From NCBI GenBank assembly GCA_001465015.1, contig LNEO01000277.1:62001-126000 (forward strand): DNA of 64,000 nt, given 5' to 3'. The notes beneath the pieces were generated by a model. That model saw only the letters and a list, made by a program, of their open reading frames with translations. It was not told where the DNA came from and did no database searches. Below, piece after piece: positions 41,966 through 50,328 of the stretch. Numbering within the stretch: the first letter of the stretch is position 1; each line of letters begins with the position of its first letter. Made by a program: the position numbers and the translations under genes. The DNA comes from Deltaproteobacteria bacterium Ga0077539 (GTDB lineage Bacteria > Myxococcota_A > Polyangia > Polyangiales > Ga0077539).

Positions 41966-42886
41966 TCAGGTCCTCGCCGCGGCGATGAAGAGCACGATGG
42001 CCGTGAGCTCGGTGTACGTGCCTCGATCGATCGCCGTCAGCTCGTCGCGCTCGGCCTTGGCGAGCCGCTCGTACGCTTCGTCCGCGCGCGCAGGATCCCC
42101 TCCGCCCGCGACCCAGTAGCGAGAGGCCTCGCGCCTCGACCAGCCGGCTTCTCCGCGCGAAACGCGGTCTCTCAGCCGCTCGATCTCGAGCTGCTCGGCG
42201 TCGGTCTCGTACGGCGGAGCCATGCGAAACGTGCGATCGCTGGTGTAGTACTGCGCGTCACGAAAGCGCGCAAAGAGCGCGGGGAGCCTCGCTCCGAGCG
42301 CGTTGTCTCCCTCGCCGAGGGCGCGCTTTCCGTCGATGATCCGCGCGAAGACCTCGGCGTACGCGAGGGCCTCTTCGAGCGATTGTCCCAGCGGTCGGTG
42401 GGCGAGCCGCTGCAACGCACCGTAGTTGTTCGGCTCAGCGGCGAGGATGAGCCCTCCGGGCGCGAGCACCCGCGCGAACTCGTCGAGCGCCTTCTCGGGG
42501 TCGCGCAAGTGCATCAGCACCGTCTGGCACGTGACGGCGTCGAACGAGCCGGACTCGAACGGCAGCGACTCGGCGGCGCCTTCGACGAAGCGAAGCGTCC
42601 CCTCGAGCCCCGTGCGCGCGAGAAAGGGCCGCGCGCGCTGCTCGGCCACGGCCACCCACCGAGGCTCGCGATCGACGCCCACGATTTCAAACGGGCGCTG
42701 TACGAGCGAGGCGATCTTGCGCGTGAAGTGACCTTGTCCGCAGCCGACGTCGAGCACGCGCGCGCAGCGATCGAGCCCGGTGCGCGCCGCGATCAGCGCG
42801 AGAAAATCATCGTTCCACCAGTGGTTGCGCGTGTCATCGAGCACGCGAGCCGAGTGCGGCTCCGAGCGCACGCTGTCGTTGCTCAT
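41966..42886 (-). CDS. SAM-dependent methyltransferase
   Basis: Class I methyltransferase of 306 residues from the ATG at 42884-42886. Motif I is RVLDVGCGQGHFTRKIA near residue 43, the acidic ribose ligand is in IVGVDREPRW, and motif II is SFDAVTCQTVLMHLRDPEKA. The C-terminal part past about 200 is not recognised. The frame is open upstream into the neighbouring gene, but the composition changes there, so the ATG is preferred. The neighbours are an acyltransferase-like gene and an AlkZ-like gene on the same strand; the substrate is unknown. Confidence 0.87.
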   Translation of the reverse strand: MSNDSVRSEPHSARVLDDTRNHWWNDDFLALIAARTGLDRCARVLDVGCGQGHFTRKIASLVQRPFEIVGVDREPRWVAVAEQRARPFLARTGLEGTLRFVEGAAESLPFESGSFDAVTCQTVLMHLRDPEKALDEFARVLAPGGLILAAEPNNYGALQRLAHRPLGQSLEEALAYAEVFARIIDGKRALGEGDNALGARLPALFARFRDAQYYTSDRTFRMAPPYETDAEQLEIERLRDRVSRGEAGWSRREASRYWVAGGGDPARADEAYERLAKAERDELTAIDRGTYTELTAIVLFIAAART

Positions 42887-42927
42887 CGGACCAAGGATGG
42901 TCTCACAGCGGTGGCTCGCTTGCTCGT

Positions 42928-44103
42928 TTACAGCGACAGCTCGAGCCCGACGCTCGCCTTGGGGATCACCACTGTGTGAAGCGGCACCGTCCCCAATTCG
43001 CTCGCGATGAACGCGGTGAGCTTCGTCGCCTCGCCCTCGATCGCCCTGGCTCGCTCGGTGCCCACGTCGGTCGCGATCCACCGCAGGTGCACTTTGCGAC
43101 CGCCTTCGTCGTAGGCCCATCCTCCGAGAACCTCTGCGCGCGCGAGCATCGTCGCTCCGACGCCGTGGGCCCTGCTCGTGATGGCGCGCGCCACGGTCGA
43201 GGTGCTCATGAACGGGAGGTGAACGTCGGTGAGCGGATCGCGGACGGGCAGCAATCTGGCAGGCCATTCGCTCGCATCGAGCGCGCTCGGCGGCGAGAAG
43301 TCCGCGGGCACCCAGCAGGCCTCGTCGATCCCCTCGACGATGACCTCGCGCGCTCCGATGCTCTCGAGCGCGGTCTTCGCGCGCCCCGTGGCGAGGCCGA
43401 ACGCGACCGCGAAGCTCTTGAGCGGCGCCGGCGCAAACGCGCCGAGCCATCGCGCTGCGACGAACCCGACCGCGTCCGCGCCCGAGGGAGTCGGGCGAGG
43501 GTTGGGGTCGATCTGCCAGCGCGACGTCGGATCGTCGCCGCGCGCGCTGGGAGGCACGCGCCACAGCTCGCCGTTGGCCCACAATTGCTTGAGCACCAGC
43601 GAGGCGAGGGTCGGGACTCCGTTGCGCTTTCCCACGTCGCCAAGGGGGCGAAGCGCGGCCTCGGGCAGCTTTCGGCGCAGCTCATCGGCGCTGTGCGGCT
43701 CGAGCAGAAGACCGCGGAGGGCGTCCCTCGCGCCGTCGAGGTCCCGCGCGGTGAGCGAGACCGACGCGGCGATCCTCGCTTCGCGTGAGGCCAGGTCAGC
43801 GACCGCGAACGCGCGGCACACGGGCGCCTCTTGCGCGGCCACGAGCCACGTCGAGCTCTTGGGCCCCGGAACGACCACGAGCGAGTGCGACTTGCAGACG
43901 GCCTCGTCGAACGGCGCTCGCTCCGAGAGCGCTCCGCGCGCGAAGAGCGCGAGGGGCGCGCTCGCCATAGAGGCGAGCGGAATCCAGCCGATCGCCGACA
44001 CGACGTCGACGAGAGGCGTCTTCGCGGGCGGCGCGGTGAGCAGCCACTGCCGCTGCCACCAGCTCGCGCGCGCTTGCTCGAGCGTCAGTCGTTGCGAGGT
44101 CAT
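42928..44103 (-). CDS. AlkZ/YcaQ-like winged-helix DNA-binding protein
   Basis: Protein of 391 residues of the HTH_42 (winged helix DNA-binding, DUF1006) superfamily, which includes glycosylases that repair DNA crosslinks. The features are the N-terminal TLEQARASWWQRQWL, the middle VGFVAARWLGAFAPAPLKSF (typical of the tandem winged helices) and the region LPVRDPLTDVHLPF, where AlkZ-type proteins have LxPxDPxL. The catalytic QxQ motif of AlkZ is not obvious, so glycosylase activity is uncertain. Start is the ATG at 44101-44103. It lies upstream of the methyltransferase with a 41-bp gap. Confidence 0.7.
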   Translation of the reverse strand: MTSQRLTLEQARASWWQRQWLLTAPPAKTPLVDVVSAIGWIPLASMASAPLALFARGALSERAPFDEAVCKSHSLVVVPGPKSSTWLVAAQEAPVCRAFAVADLASREARIAASVSLTARDLDGARDALRGLLLEPHSADELRRKLPEAALRPLGDVGKRNGVPTLASLVLKQLWANGELWRVPPSARGDDPTSRWQIDPNPRPTPSGADAVGFVAARWLGAFAPAPLKSFAVAFGLATGRAKTALESIGAREVIVEGIDEACWVPADFSPPSALDASEWPARLLPVRDPLTDVHLPFMSTSTVARAITSRAHGVGATMLARAEVLGGWAYDEGGRKVHLRWIATDVGTERARAIEGEATKLTAFIASELGTVPLHTVVIPKASVGLELSL

Positions 44104-44166
44104 TGCAGCGCTCTAGCGTAGGACGAACGCGCCGACATGCAACGCGGCAGAGCGGCGGTACCCCCG

Positions 44167-45330
44167 TCACTCGAACGCGTACACCGCGGCTTCGCCACGG
44201 GCGGTGATCATCGCGTCCACGTGCGCGACGAGGCGATCGCGACGCGCGAGGATCGCGGCGATCCCGTTGTCGCCCACCGGAGAGCCGAGCGGGTCGAGGC
44301 GCATCTCGCGCGAGAGTGAATCCGCGCTCATCGCGCGCAGCCGAGCGAGCAGCGACCGCGACACGCGAGAGATGCGCGACAGCCGCTGCGACTGGTCCGT
44401 CGGACGCGCGCCCATGTTGTCGCGGCCGATCGTGAAGGCCGCGCCGTTGTCCATGAACAGCATCGGAGGCGCGGGGTTTTGCGCGGTCGCGCGCTGACGA
44501 AGAATGTTGCCGCCCGACCAGCGATCGATGTTGTCGTTGATGAAATCGACGAGGATCAACGCCGACAAATCCGCGGCGAGCGCGCGATCGCCGTCCGCGA
44601 GAGGTTTGCTCGTGTCGAGCAGGTCGGGGTACCGCTCGCTGCCGGGCACGTTTTCGAGCCCGCCCGGCACCCAATAGATCATCGCTCCCGGAACGTTGTC
44701 GCCTCGCCCGAGCACCTCGCGCATCACGCGCTCGGAGAACGGCATGTCGCCGGTCGCGTCCGCCGTTCGCTGCAGCATCGAGCGCGGGAGCGCGCGCCCA
44801 CAAGCGGGCGGCGCCCGGTGCAGCCCGAGGAAGCGAGACATTCGATACGCTGCGATTTCAGCGCGAAAGTTCGCGACGCTGTTGGTCTGCTGCGGCTTGA
44901 ACAGCCCGCGCCCGCCGTCCGCGAACCACACCCGAAACGACAGCGTGCTGCCGCCGGTGTTGCGCTGCATGCGAACGACCTCGGCGTCGCACAGGCGCCG
45001 AAGGATCACCCGCTCGTCTGCTCCGAGAAACGAGCTCGACCCGTCTGCGCCCGCGACGCTCGGGGCGGCGCCGCCCTCGGCGCCGTCGCTCGCGTCCAGG
45101 GTACTGGGCGGCGCTGCGTCGGCGGTCGGTGGGGCGGCGCTGCTCGAGCGCCCCCCCGACGCGTCCACGGCGACGGGCGAAGCTGCGTCCGCTGGGGAAG
45201 CCGCGGGGGCGTCCCGGGCGTTGTCTGCGGGCGTCTCGGTGCGCGAGCAGCGGCCGCCGAGGAAGCTCGCCGCGAGCGCGACCCCGAAGACGCAGGAGAA
45301 AATGTGCCTTGGTTGACGGTCCAGAGTCAC
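44167..45330 (-). CDS. exported FAM20/HipA-like kinase candidate
   Basis: Protein of 387 residues from a GTG at 45328-45330. An N-terminal hydrophobic segment (FSCVFGVALAASFLGG) and a long Ala/Asp/Ser linker (30-100) precede a kinase-like domain. That domain shows FKP with K145 (RGLFKPQQ), E158 in RAEIAAYRMSRFLGLHRAPP, DFINDNIDRWSGGN with D269 and N275, and MDNG with D294. This order (Lys, Glu, DRx4N, DNG) is the pattern of FAM20 and related HipA/PI4K-type kinases. The Cys after the hydrophobic stretch is preceded by Arg, so it is not a good lipobox. Activity on surface proteins or glycans is inferred. Confidence 0.7.
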   Translation of the reverse strand: MTLDRQPRHIFSCVFGVALAASFLGGRCSRTETPADNARDAPAASPADAASPVAVDASGGRSSSAAPPTADAAPPSTLDASDGAEGGAAPSVAGADGSSSFLGADERVILRRLCDAEVVRMQRNTGGSTLSFRVWFADGGRGLFKPQQTNSVANFRAEIAAYRMSRFLGLHRAPPACGRALPRSMLQRTADATGDMPFSERVMREVLGRGDNVPGAMIYWVPGGLENVPGSERYPDLLDTSKPLADGDRALAADLSALILVDFINDNIDRWSGGNILRQRATAQNPAPPMLFMDNGAAFTIGRDNMGARPTDQSQRLSRISRVSRSLLARLRAMSADSLSREMRLDPLGSPVGDNGIAAILARRDRLVAHVDAMITARGEAAVYAFE

Positions 45331-45450
45331 TGTGGCAACTCGACGCGGCCTCGTTTGTTGCTGAAGGGCGCGCCGCCTTCCGGACGTCTCACAGCACGAA
45401 GCGCGGCGGAATAGCAACTCTGCCGCCAGAGATTCCACTGAACTCCCACC

Positions 45451-46659
45451 ATGACGCGAACAACGCCGCTCTCGCATCCGCGCCCCTCGTCGCACTTTAT
45501 CTCGTACGTGTGGGCGGCCATTGTCGCGTTGGCGGTCGTCTGTTCGCCGCGCTCTGCGCGGGCGATCGACGTGATGACCCGGCCCAACGCGGGGATCCAG
45601 CACCTGCATCGGACGACCCCGGCGCCCGCTGAGTTTCACGCGCTCGTCATCGACCTGAACGTCCCGGGCGTCGCCATTCGTTGCACGCCCCTGCGCGAGC
45701 GGTGGAAGGCGACGAGCACCTTCGCGCGCGGCGCCAACCTCGCGGCTGCCATCAACGGCGGCTTCTGGGGCGGCTTGCAGGGCGCTCAGGGCCTCGCTGC
45801 GGGCAGCGGTCAGGTGTGGTCCAGCGACGACGCGGATTTCGGCTTCTTCGCATACACGCGCGAGGGCAACGCGATGATCTCGCGCCCGAGCGACGTGGTC
45901 GAAGCGCAGCGTCGCGGGATCACCGACGGCGTCTCGGGCCGACCGTTGATCGTGGACCGCGGGCGCATCTCCGATGAGCTGCACCAGTTCGAAAACCGCA
46001 ACACCCGCGAGCCGCGCACGGCGGTGGGCGTCAGCGAGGACGGCAAGAAGGTGATCCTCGTCACCGTCGATGGCCGCCGCGCCACGAGCCACGGCGGGAC
46101 GCTCTACGAGATGGCCGAGCTGCTCATCGAGCTCGGCGCGTATCGCGGGCTCAACCTCGACGGCGGCGGCTCGACGACGATGTACGTCGCGTCCGAAGGA
46201 GGCGTGGTCAACCGCCCCTCGCGCGGCTGGGAGCGCGAGGTCGTCAATCACATCGGCGTCGTAGCCCCTGCCGTCGCTGCGGTCGCCGCGACGACGGCGA
46301 GCGACGGCGGCCCAGCTGCCACGACGGACGGCGCGCTCGCCGTGGCACCTGTTCGAGAGGTGCGCGAGACGCCGCAAGCCGTCGTGCAAGCGGCCCTTCG
46401 CAATCGGTCGCACGCGACGGACGTCGAGGCGGGCGAGGGCACGGGCCTGCGCGGGTGGATTCGCGCGCGCGTTGGCAACGCGCTCTTCATCGATCGATTG
46501 GGGCTGGGGCGGCATCGAGAGATCGTCGTTCCGATCTTGTACCTGGCGGCGCTGTTGACGCTCGTCGGGACCGCGTGGCTCGTCGTGCGCCGCGTGCGCC
46601 GCAAGCGCGCCGCCGGAGTGAACAAGGCCGAGAGCAAGAGCGAAGCCGCGGCGAATTGA
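45451..46659 (+). CDS. phosphodiester glycosidase (NAGPA family), membrane anchored
   Basis: Exported protein of 402 residues. The signal sequence (VWAAIVALAVVCSPRSARA) is followed by the NAGPA-type domain to about 270: NLAAAINGGFWGG, SGRPLIVDRG, PRTAVGVSEDGKKVILVTVD and LNLDGGGSTTMYV, the conserved set of this hydrolase family. Members release N-acetylglucosamine or other groups from phosphodiesters. A single transmembrane helix near 355-377 (PILYLAALLTLVGTAWLVV) with a basic tail anchors it. The ATG at 45451 has no strong ribosome-binding site. The gene is divergent from the kinase candidate with a 120-bp shared promoter region. Confidence 0.88.
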   Translation: MTRTTPLSHPRPSSHFISYVWAAIVALAVVCSPRSARAIDVMTRPNAGIQHLHRTTPAPAEFHALVIDLNVPGVAIRCTPLRERWKATSTFARGANLAAAINGGFWGGLQGAQGLAAGSGQVWSSDDADFGFFAYTREGNAMISRPSDVVEAQRRGITDGVSGRPLIVDRGRISDELHQFENRNTREPRTAVGVSEDGKKVILVTVDGRRATSHGGTLYEMAELLIELGAYRGLNLDGGGSTTMYVASEGGVVNRPSRGWEREVVNHIGVVAPAVAAVAATTASDGGPAATTDGALAVAPVREVRETPQAVVQAALRNRSHATDVEAGEGTGLRGWIRARVGNALFIDRLGLGRHREIVVPILYLAALLTLVGTAWLVVRRVRRKRAAGVNKAESKSEAAAN

Positions 46660-46696
46660 TTGTGTGTGTCGGATGGGGAGGCGTGCTCAGACCGCG

Positions 46697-48013
46697 CTAG
46701 CGCCGCGCGGGATCGATCCCGTCCGCGCGCATGCGCGCCGGGTCCGCGAGGGTGGCCACGGTCCCCGCGGGGTGCGCAAACCAACGGCCGCGCTCGTCGC
46801 CCACGACGCGGTCGCGCACCTTCAAGATCGTGAACATCCCGCCCATGTCGATGTAGCCAAACGGCCCTGGACCGCCGCGCATCGGGAGGCTGTTCTCGGG
46901 CATCGGCATGGGCATCTCGCCCATTCCTCCCATGCCTGTCGCGCCCATCGTCATGTAGTCGGGCACGACCCTGCTCATCCGCCGATCGAGCGTTCTGGTG
47001 TTGGCCCCCACCATCGGCGGGGCGTTGTGCCCCATCTGCATCATCACGTGATGGGTCATGTGGCAGTGCATCGCCCAGTCGCCAGGCTCTTCGGGGACGA
47101 ACTCGATCACCTTCGTGCTCCCCGTCTGCACGAGCGCCGTCGTCGCAGGGTGCTGCGCGGACTCGGGGATGTACCCGCCGTCCGTCGCGGTGATCTTGAA
47201 ATTGAGCCCATGCAAATGGATCGGGTGGTGATCCATCGGGCTCAGGTTGCCGAGGCGAATGCGCACGCGCTCGCCCCTGGCGCACACGATGGGCTCCGTG
47301 GCAGGAAAAGCCTTGCTGTTGAACGTCAGCACGTTGAAGTCGGCCATCGCGTTCGGGTTGGGCCTGCGCGCGCCCGCGTCGATCTTCCACTCGTGCGTCA
47401 TCATCACGAAGTCGCGGTCCACCCGAGGTCCGCGCGGCCTGCGCGGGTGCACGATGAACATGCCGTGCATTCCCAGGGCGATCTGCGTCATCTCGTCGTA
47501 GTGCGGGTGGTACATGAACGTCCCGGGGTAGCGCAGGACGAACTCGTACATGAACGTCTCGCCCGGCTGGATCGCGCGCTGGGTGAGCCCGGCGACGCCG
47601 TCCATTCCGTTGGGCAAGATGAGCCCGTGCCAGTGCACCGCCGTCGGCTCTGGCAGTCGATTGGTCACGTAGATCCGCAGTCGATCGCCCTCGATCGCCT
47701 CGAGCGTGGGCCCCGGCGTGCGCCCGTTGTAGCCCCACACCCTCGCCCGGAGCCCCGGCGCAAACTCGTGGTCGATCTCCTCGGCGACCAGGTGCCCGAC
47801 CTTCACTCCGTCCACGATTCGCCAGGCAAGCGCCTCGCCGTTGAGCGTGTGCACCCGCGGCTGTCCGGGGGTGATGTCATTGGCTCTCGGCGGCGCTGCG
47901 CCGGCGTCTGGCGCGCCGCCGTCGACGCTCTGCGCGTTGGACTGCGAGGCCTTTACGAGCGCGGCCATTCCCGTCGCGATCGCGCCCATCGAAACAAACG
48001 ATCGTCGGTCCAT
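46697..48013 (-). CDS. Tat-exported multicopper oxidase
   Basis: Periplasmic copper oxidase of 438 residues that likely oxidises Cu(I) or protects against copper. The Tat signal is MDRRSFVSMGAIATGMAAL. All four copper motifs are present: HWHG at 127-130, HPH at 169-171, HPIHLHG at 263-269 and HCHMTHHVM at 316-324 (type 1 Cys-His). A Met-rich stretch follows (about 350-378, YMTMGATGMGGMGEMPMPMP), as in copper-handling oxidases. It begins 3 nt after the TolC-type gene stop, in one operon. Other substrates such as phenols or bilirubin are possible. Confidence 0.93.
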   Translation of the reverse strand: MDRRSFVSMGAIATGMAALVKASQSNAQSVDGGAPDAGAAPPRANDITPGQPRVHTLNGEALAWRIVDGVKVGHLVAEEIDHEFAPGLRARVWGYNGRTPGPTLEAIEGDRLRIYVTNRLPEPTAVHWHGLILPNGMDGVAGLTQRAIQPGETFMYEFVLRYPGTFMYHPHYDEMTQIALGMHGMFIVHPRRPRGPRVDRDFVMMTHEWKIDAGARRPNPNAMADFNVLTFNSKAFPATEPIVCARGERVRIRLGNLSPMDHHPIHLHGLNFKITATDGGYIPESAQHPATTALVQTGSTKVIEFVPEEPGDWAMHCHMTHHVMMQMGHNAPPMVGANTRTLDRRMSRVVPDYMTMGATGMGGMGEMPMPMPENSLPMRGGPGPFGYIDMGGMFTILKVRDRVVGDERGRWFAHPAGTVATLADPARMRADGIDPARR

Positions 48014-48016
48014 CGG

Positions 48017-49438
48017 TCAGTGTCCTCCGTGCCCTGCGCTCGGCGCGCTCGACAGCTCGACGCTGGTCATCATCGACGCGTCCGCGTCCACCGCGCGGCC
48101 CGCGAGCAGCGCTTCGAGCGCGGCTTTCGCTGTGTAGAACTCGCGCGCGGTCTCGATCGCCCGCATCTGCGCGTCGAGCTCGTCTCTGCGCGCTTGCAAG
48201 AGCACGAACACGCCGATCTGCATCGCGTTGTACTGCAGCATCCACTGCTCGAGCACGCGCCTGCGCGCCGGAACAATCACCGTCGCGTACTGCCTGGCGC
48301 GCAGGTGAGCGCTGAGCACACGATTTCGAGCGGAGCGCGCGCGCGAGCGCAGGTCGATCGACGCGCCGACGTAGCGCTCCATCGCGGCGTCGAAGGTGGC
48401 CTCGTGGGCGGTGAGCGTTCCCTGGCGTCGGTCGAAGAGCGGAAGGGTGACGCGCGCGCCGCCGCCGACCTCCCAGAATTGCCCGTCCTGTTCGATGTGA
48501 ACGTCTACAGACACGTCAGGAATGAGCCCCTCTGCGCGCGTGAGGCCGGTGCGCCTCGCGTGCGCTTCGAGCGCGCTGCGCTGCTCTTGTAGCGCGAGCG
48601 ACGCGGTGATCGCTCGTCGCTCGAGGTCCGGGACCACTTCGTACTGCTCGGGCAGCGCAGGCAGCTCGTCGCGCAGGCTCCACTCGGCCTCTTCTCCGTG
48701 CGCGCCCAAGAGCCTCGAGAGCGCCTCGCGTCGCTCGAGGACCTCGAGCTCGAGCTGCGCCACGGTGATCCTCGCGCTCTCGTACGCGGCCTCGTGCGTG
48801 GCGCGGTCGAGCGCGATGACGTTGCCGCTCTCGGTGAGCGCGCGCGCCGCGTCGCGACCGGCGGCAAACGTGTCGAGCGCGCGCGTCACCACGGTGAGCC
48901 GTGACTGAGACGCCTGCGTCGCGTACACCGCGGCGCGCACACGAAACCCGAGGTCGATCACGGCGCTCGCCGCGCGATGCCTGGCCGCGTCGAGCTCGGC
49001 GCGAGCGACTCCCGCCCGCACCGGGGCGAGCAGCGAGTGCGTCAGGTCCCACTCGAGTCCGAGGTCGAACTGCACGGGCTGCACGGGGTCGTTGGGGTGT
49101 CGAATGTCGAAATCGACCGCGGGATTCGCGACGAGCCCCGCCTGAACGAGCCTGCCTCGGTAGACGCCGAGCTCGCGCAGCGTGGCGCGAAGCGAGCGAT
49201 TGTTGCTGATCGCGACGCGCACGGCGTCTTCGGCGGTCATGGGCGCGCCGAGGATCCTGCGCACGGTCTCGCGGGACTCTGTGTCGACCTCGGGTGTTTC
49301 GAGGGCCGGAGGAAGCTCGACGCGCGACCGGCGCGACACGCGGTCGAGGTCGTCGCGAATGGAGTGCGACACGCACGACGACGACAGCGCCGCGAAGAGC
49401 GCCGCGAGCGCGAGTGTGCGAGGGCGCTCAACGGCCAT
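48017..49438 (-). CDS. TolC-family outer-membrane efflux protein
   Basis: Outer-membrane channel of 473 residues, of the CzcC/CusC type. The signal peptide ends in a lipobox (ALSSSC). The two TolC repeats are visible as AEDAVRVAISNNRSLRATLR in the first half and GARVTLPLFDRRQGTLTAHE in the second, with long Ala/Arg-rich coiled coils. The C-terminus is SAGHGGH. The ATG at 49436-49438 lies within the end of the small upstream gene (11-bp overlap), so translation is coupled. No RND or HlyD partner is next to it, so the inner-membrane pump must be elsewhere. Confidence 0.9.
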   Translation of the reverse strand: MAVERPRTLALAALFAALSSSCVSHSIRDDLDRVSRRSRVELPPALETPEVDTESRETVRRILGAPMTAEDAVRVAISNNRSLRATLRELGVYRGRLVQAGLVANPAVDFDIRHPNDPVQPVQFDLGLEWDLTHSLLAPVRAGVARAELDAARHRAASAVIDLGFRVRAAVYATQASQSRLTVVTRALDTFAAGRDAARALTESGNVIALDRATHEAAYESARITVAQLELEVLERREALSRLLGAHGEEAEWSLRDELPALPEQYEVVPDLERRAITASLALQEQRSALEAHARRTGLTRAEGLIPDVSVDVHIEQDGQFWEVGGGARVTLPLFDRRQGTLTAHEATFDAAMERYVGASIDLRSRARSARNRVLSAHLRARQYATVIVPARRRVLEQWMLQYNAMQIGVFVLLQARRDELDAQMRAIETAREFYTAKAALEALLAGRAVDADASMMTSVELSSAPSAGHGGH

Positions 49439-49769
49439 GATTGTGCGCTCCAGTTGATTGTGTGGGTGCTACGTTCGCCGCGGGTTGTGCGCCGCCCCAG
49501 CTCTCCCCCGGCTGAGCGGGCAGGGGAAACACCGACGCATCGGGGTCATCGAGCGCCCTCCACAGCGCGGCGTCCGAGGGCTCGTCGGGCAAGGGTGGGT
49601 CCTCTCGCAGGGAGACGGCGGCGGTGGGCGCCGGGCGCTGCGGCGACTCGGGCGACAGAGAGGAGTTGTGCGCGAACGAGTCGGGCGCCACGCGCGTGGC
49701 GCAGCGCTGGAGAGAGAAGAGCGCCAAGAGCGCGAAGGGCGCCAGGAGCGTGCGTTGCGAGCGAGGCAT
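49428..49769 (-). CDS. small exported protein, first gene of the copper operon
   Basis: Protein of 113 residues with a hydrophobic N-terminus (LLAPFALLALFSLQRC) and a Pro/Ser/Asp-rich remainder, ending GAHNHGR. It has no lipobox in strict form because Arg precedes the Cys. Similar small proteins precede TolC/oxidase genes in other copper loci, but I do not recognise the family. Its end overlaps the TolC-type start. Start is the ATG at 49767-49769. Confidence 0.6.
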   Translation of the reverse strand: MPRSQRTLLAPFALLALFSLQRCATRVAPDSFAHNSSLSPESPQRPAPTAAVSLREDPPLPDEPSDAALWRALDDPDASVFPLPAQPGESWGGAQPAANVAPTQSTGAHNHGR

Positions 49770-49805
49770 CGGGCGGCGGCGTGAATAGCGCGAACCGCGG
49801 TGGTT

Positions 49806-49832
49806 GTGACCGGCGTGACACGGGTGACACGC
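49806..49832. promoter_or_regulatory. three 9-bp direct iterons, candidate operator
   Basis: In the 100-bp gap between the divergent copper operon and the cupredoxin gene, the pattern GTGACCGGC / GTGACACGG / GTGACACGC repeats three times at exact 9-bp spacing. It sits 38 bp from the cupredoxin start and 37 bp from the small gene start, well placed to control both. The binding protein is unknown. Confidence 0.55.
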
Positions 49833-49869
49833 TGGGCCCGTTCGCTGCTATCTGCTCTCGATCACCACC

Positions 49870-50328
49870 ATGCTCTCACTCACCCGCCGCACGCTCACCA
49901 TCGCCGCCCTCGTCTCGATCTCGCTTTCCTCGCTCCCTGCGTGGGCGCAACAAGCGCCCCAACCGCGGGAAATCGAGGTCATCGTCGACAATCGCTACAC
50001 GCCCAACGTGATCGAGGCGACCGAAGGCGAGGTGCTTCGGCTGCGCTTCGTGCGTCGGGACTACAGCCCGTGCTCGCGAGAGGTGGTCTTTCCCTCGTTC
50101 AATCTGCGGCGGATGTTGGCGACCAACGTGCCCATGGTGATCGAGCTGCCGCCGCTCACCGTGGGCGAGCACCCGTTTCAGTGCTGGATGAACATGCTGC
50201 GCGGTCGCATCGTCGTGCGCCCGAGGCCCGCTGCAACGCCTGCGGCCGTCGTGGACGCGGGAGCGCCCGACGCTCGGCCATCAGCGCCGCGCGCGCCTGC
50301 TACGGCGCGACCGCGTCCACGTAAGTGA
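49870..50328 (+). CDS. cupredoxin-domain protein
   Basis: Periplasmic protein of 152 residues with a signal peptide (SISLSSLPAWAQ). The domain (about 33-117) is a small blue-copper fold: EIEVIVDNRYTPNVIEATEG, then a copper loop HPFQCWMNMLRG giving H101, C105 and M107/M109, with another Cys at 68. The tail is Ala/Pro/Arg-rich. It likely stores or delivers copper with the divergent oxidase operon. Its 3' end overlaps the stop of the binding protein gene at 50300 by 29 bp (convergent). Confidence 0.85.
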   Translation: MLSLTRRTLTIAALVSISLSSLPAWAQQAPQPREIEVIVDNRYTPNVIEATEGEVLRLRFVRRDYSPCSREVVFPSFNLRRMLATNVPMVIELPPLTVGEHPFQCWMNMLRGRIVVRPRPAATPAAVVDAGAPDARPSAPRAPATARPRPRK

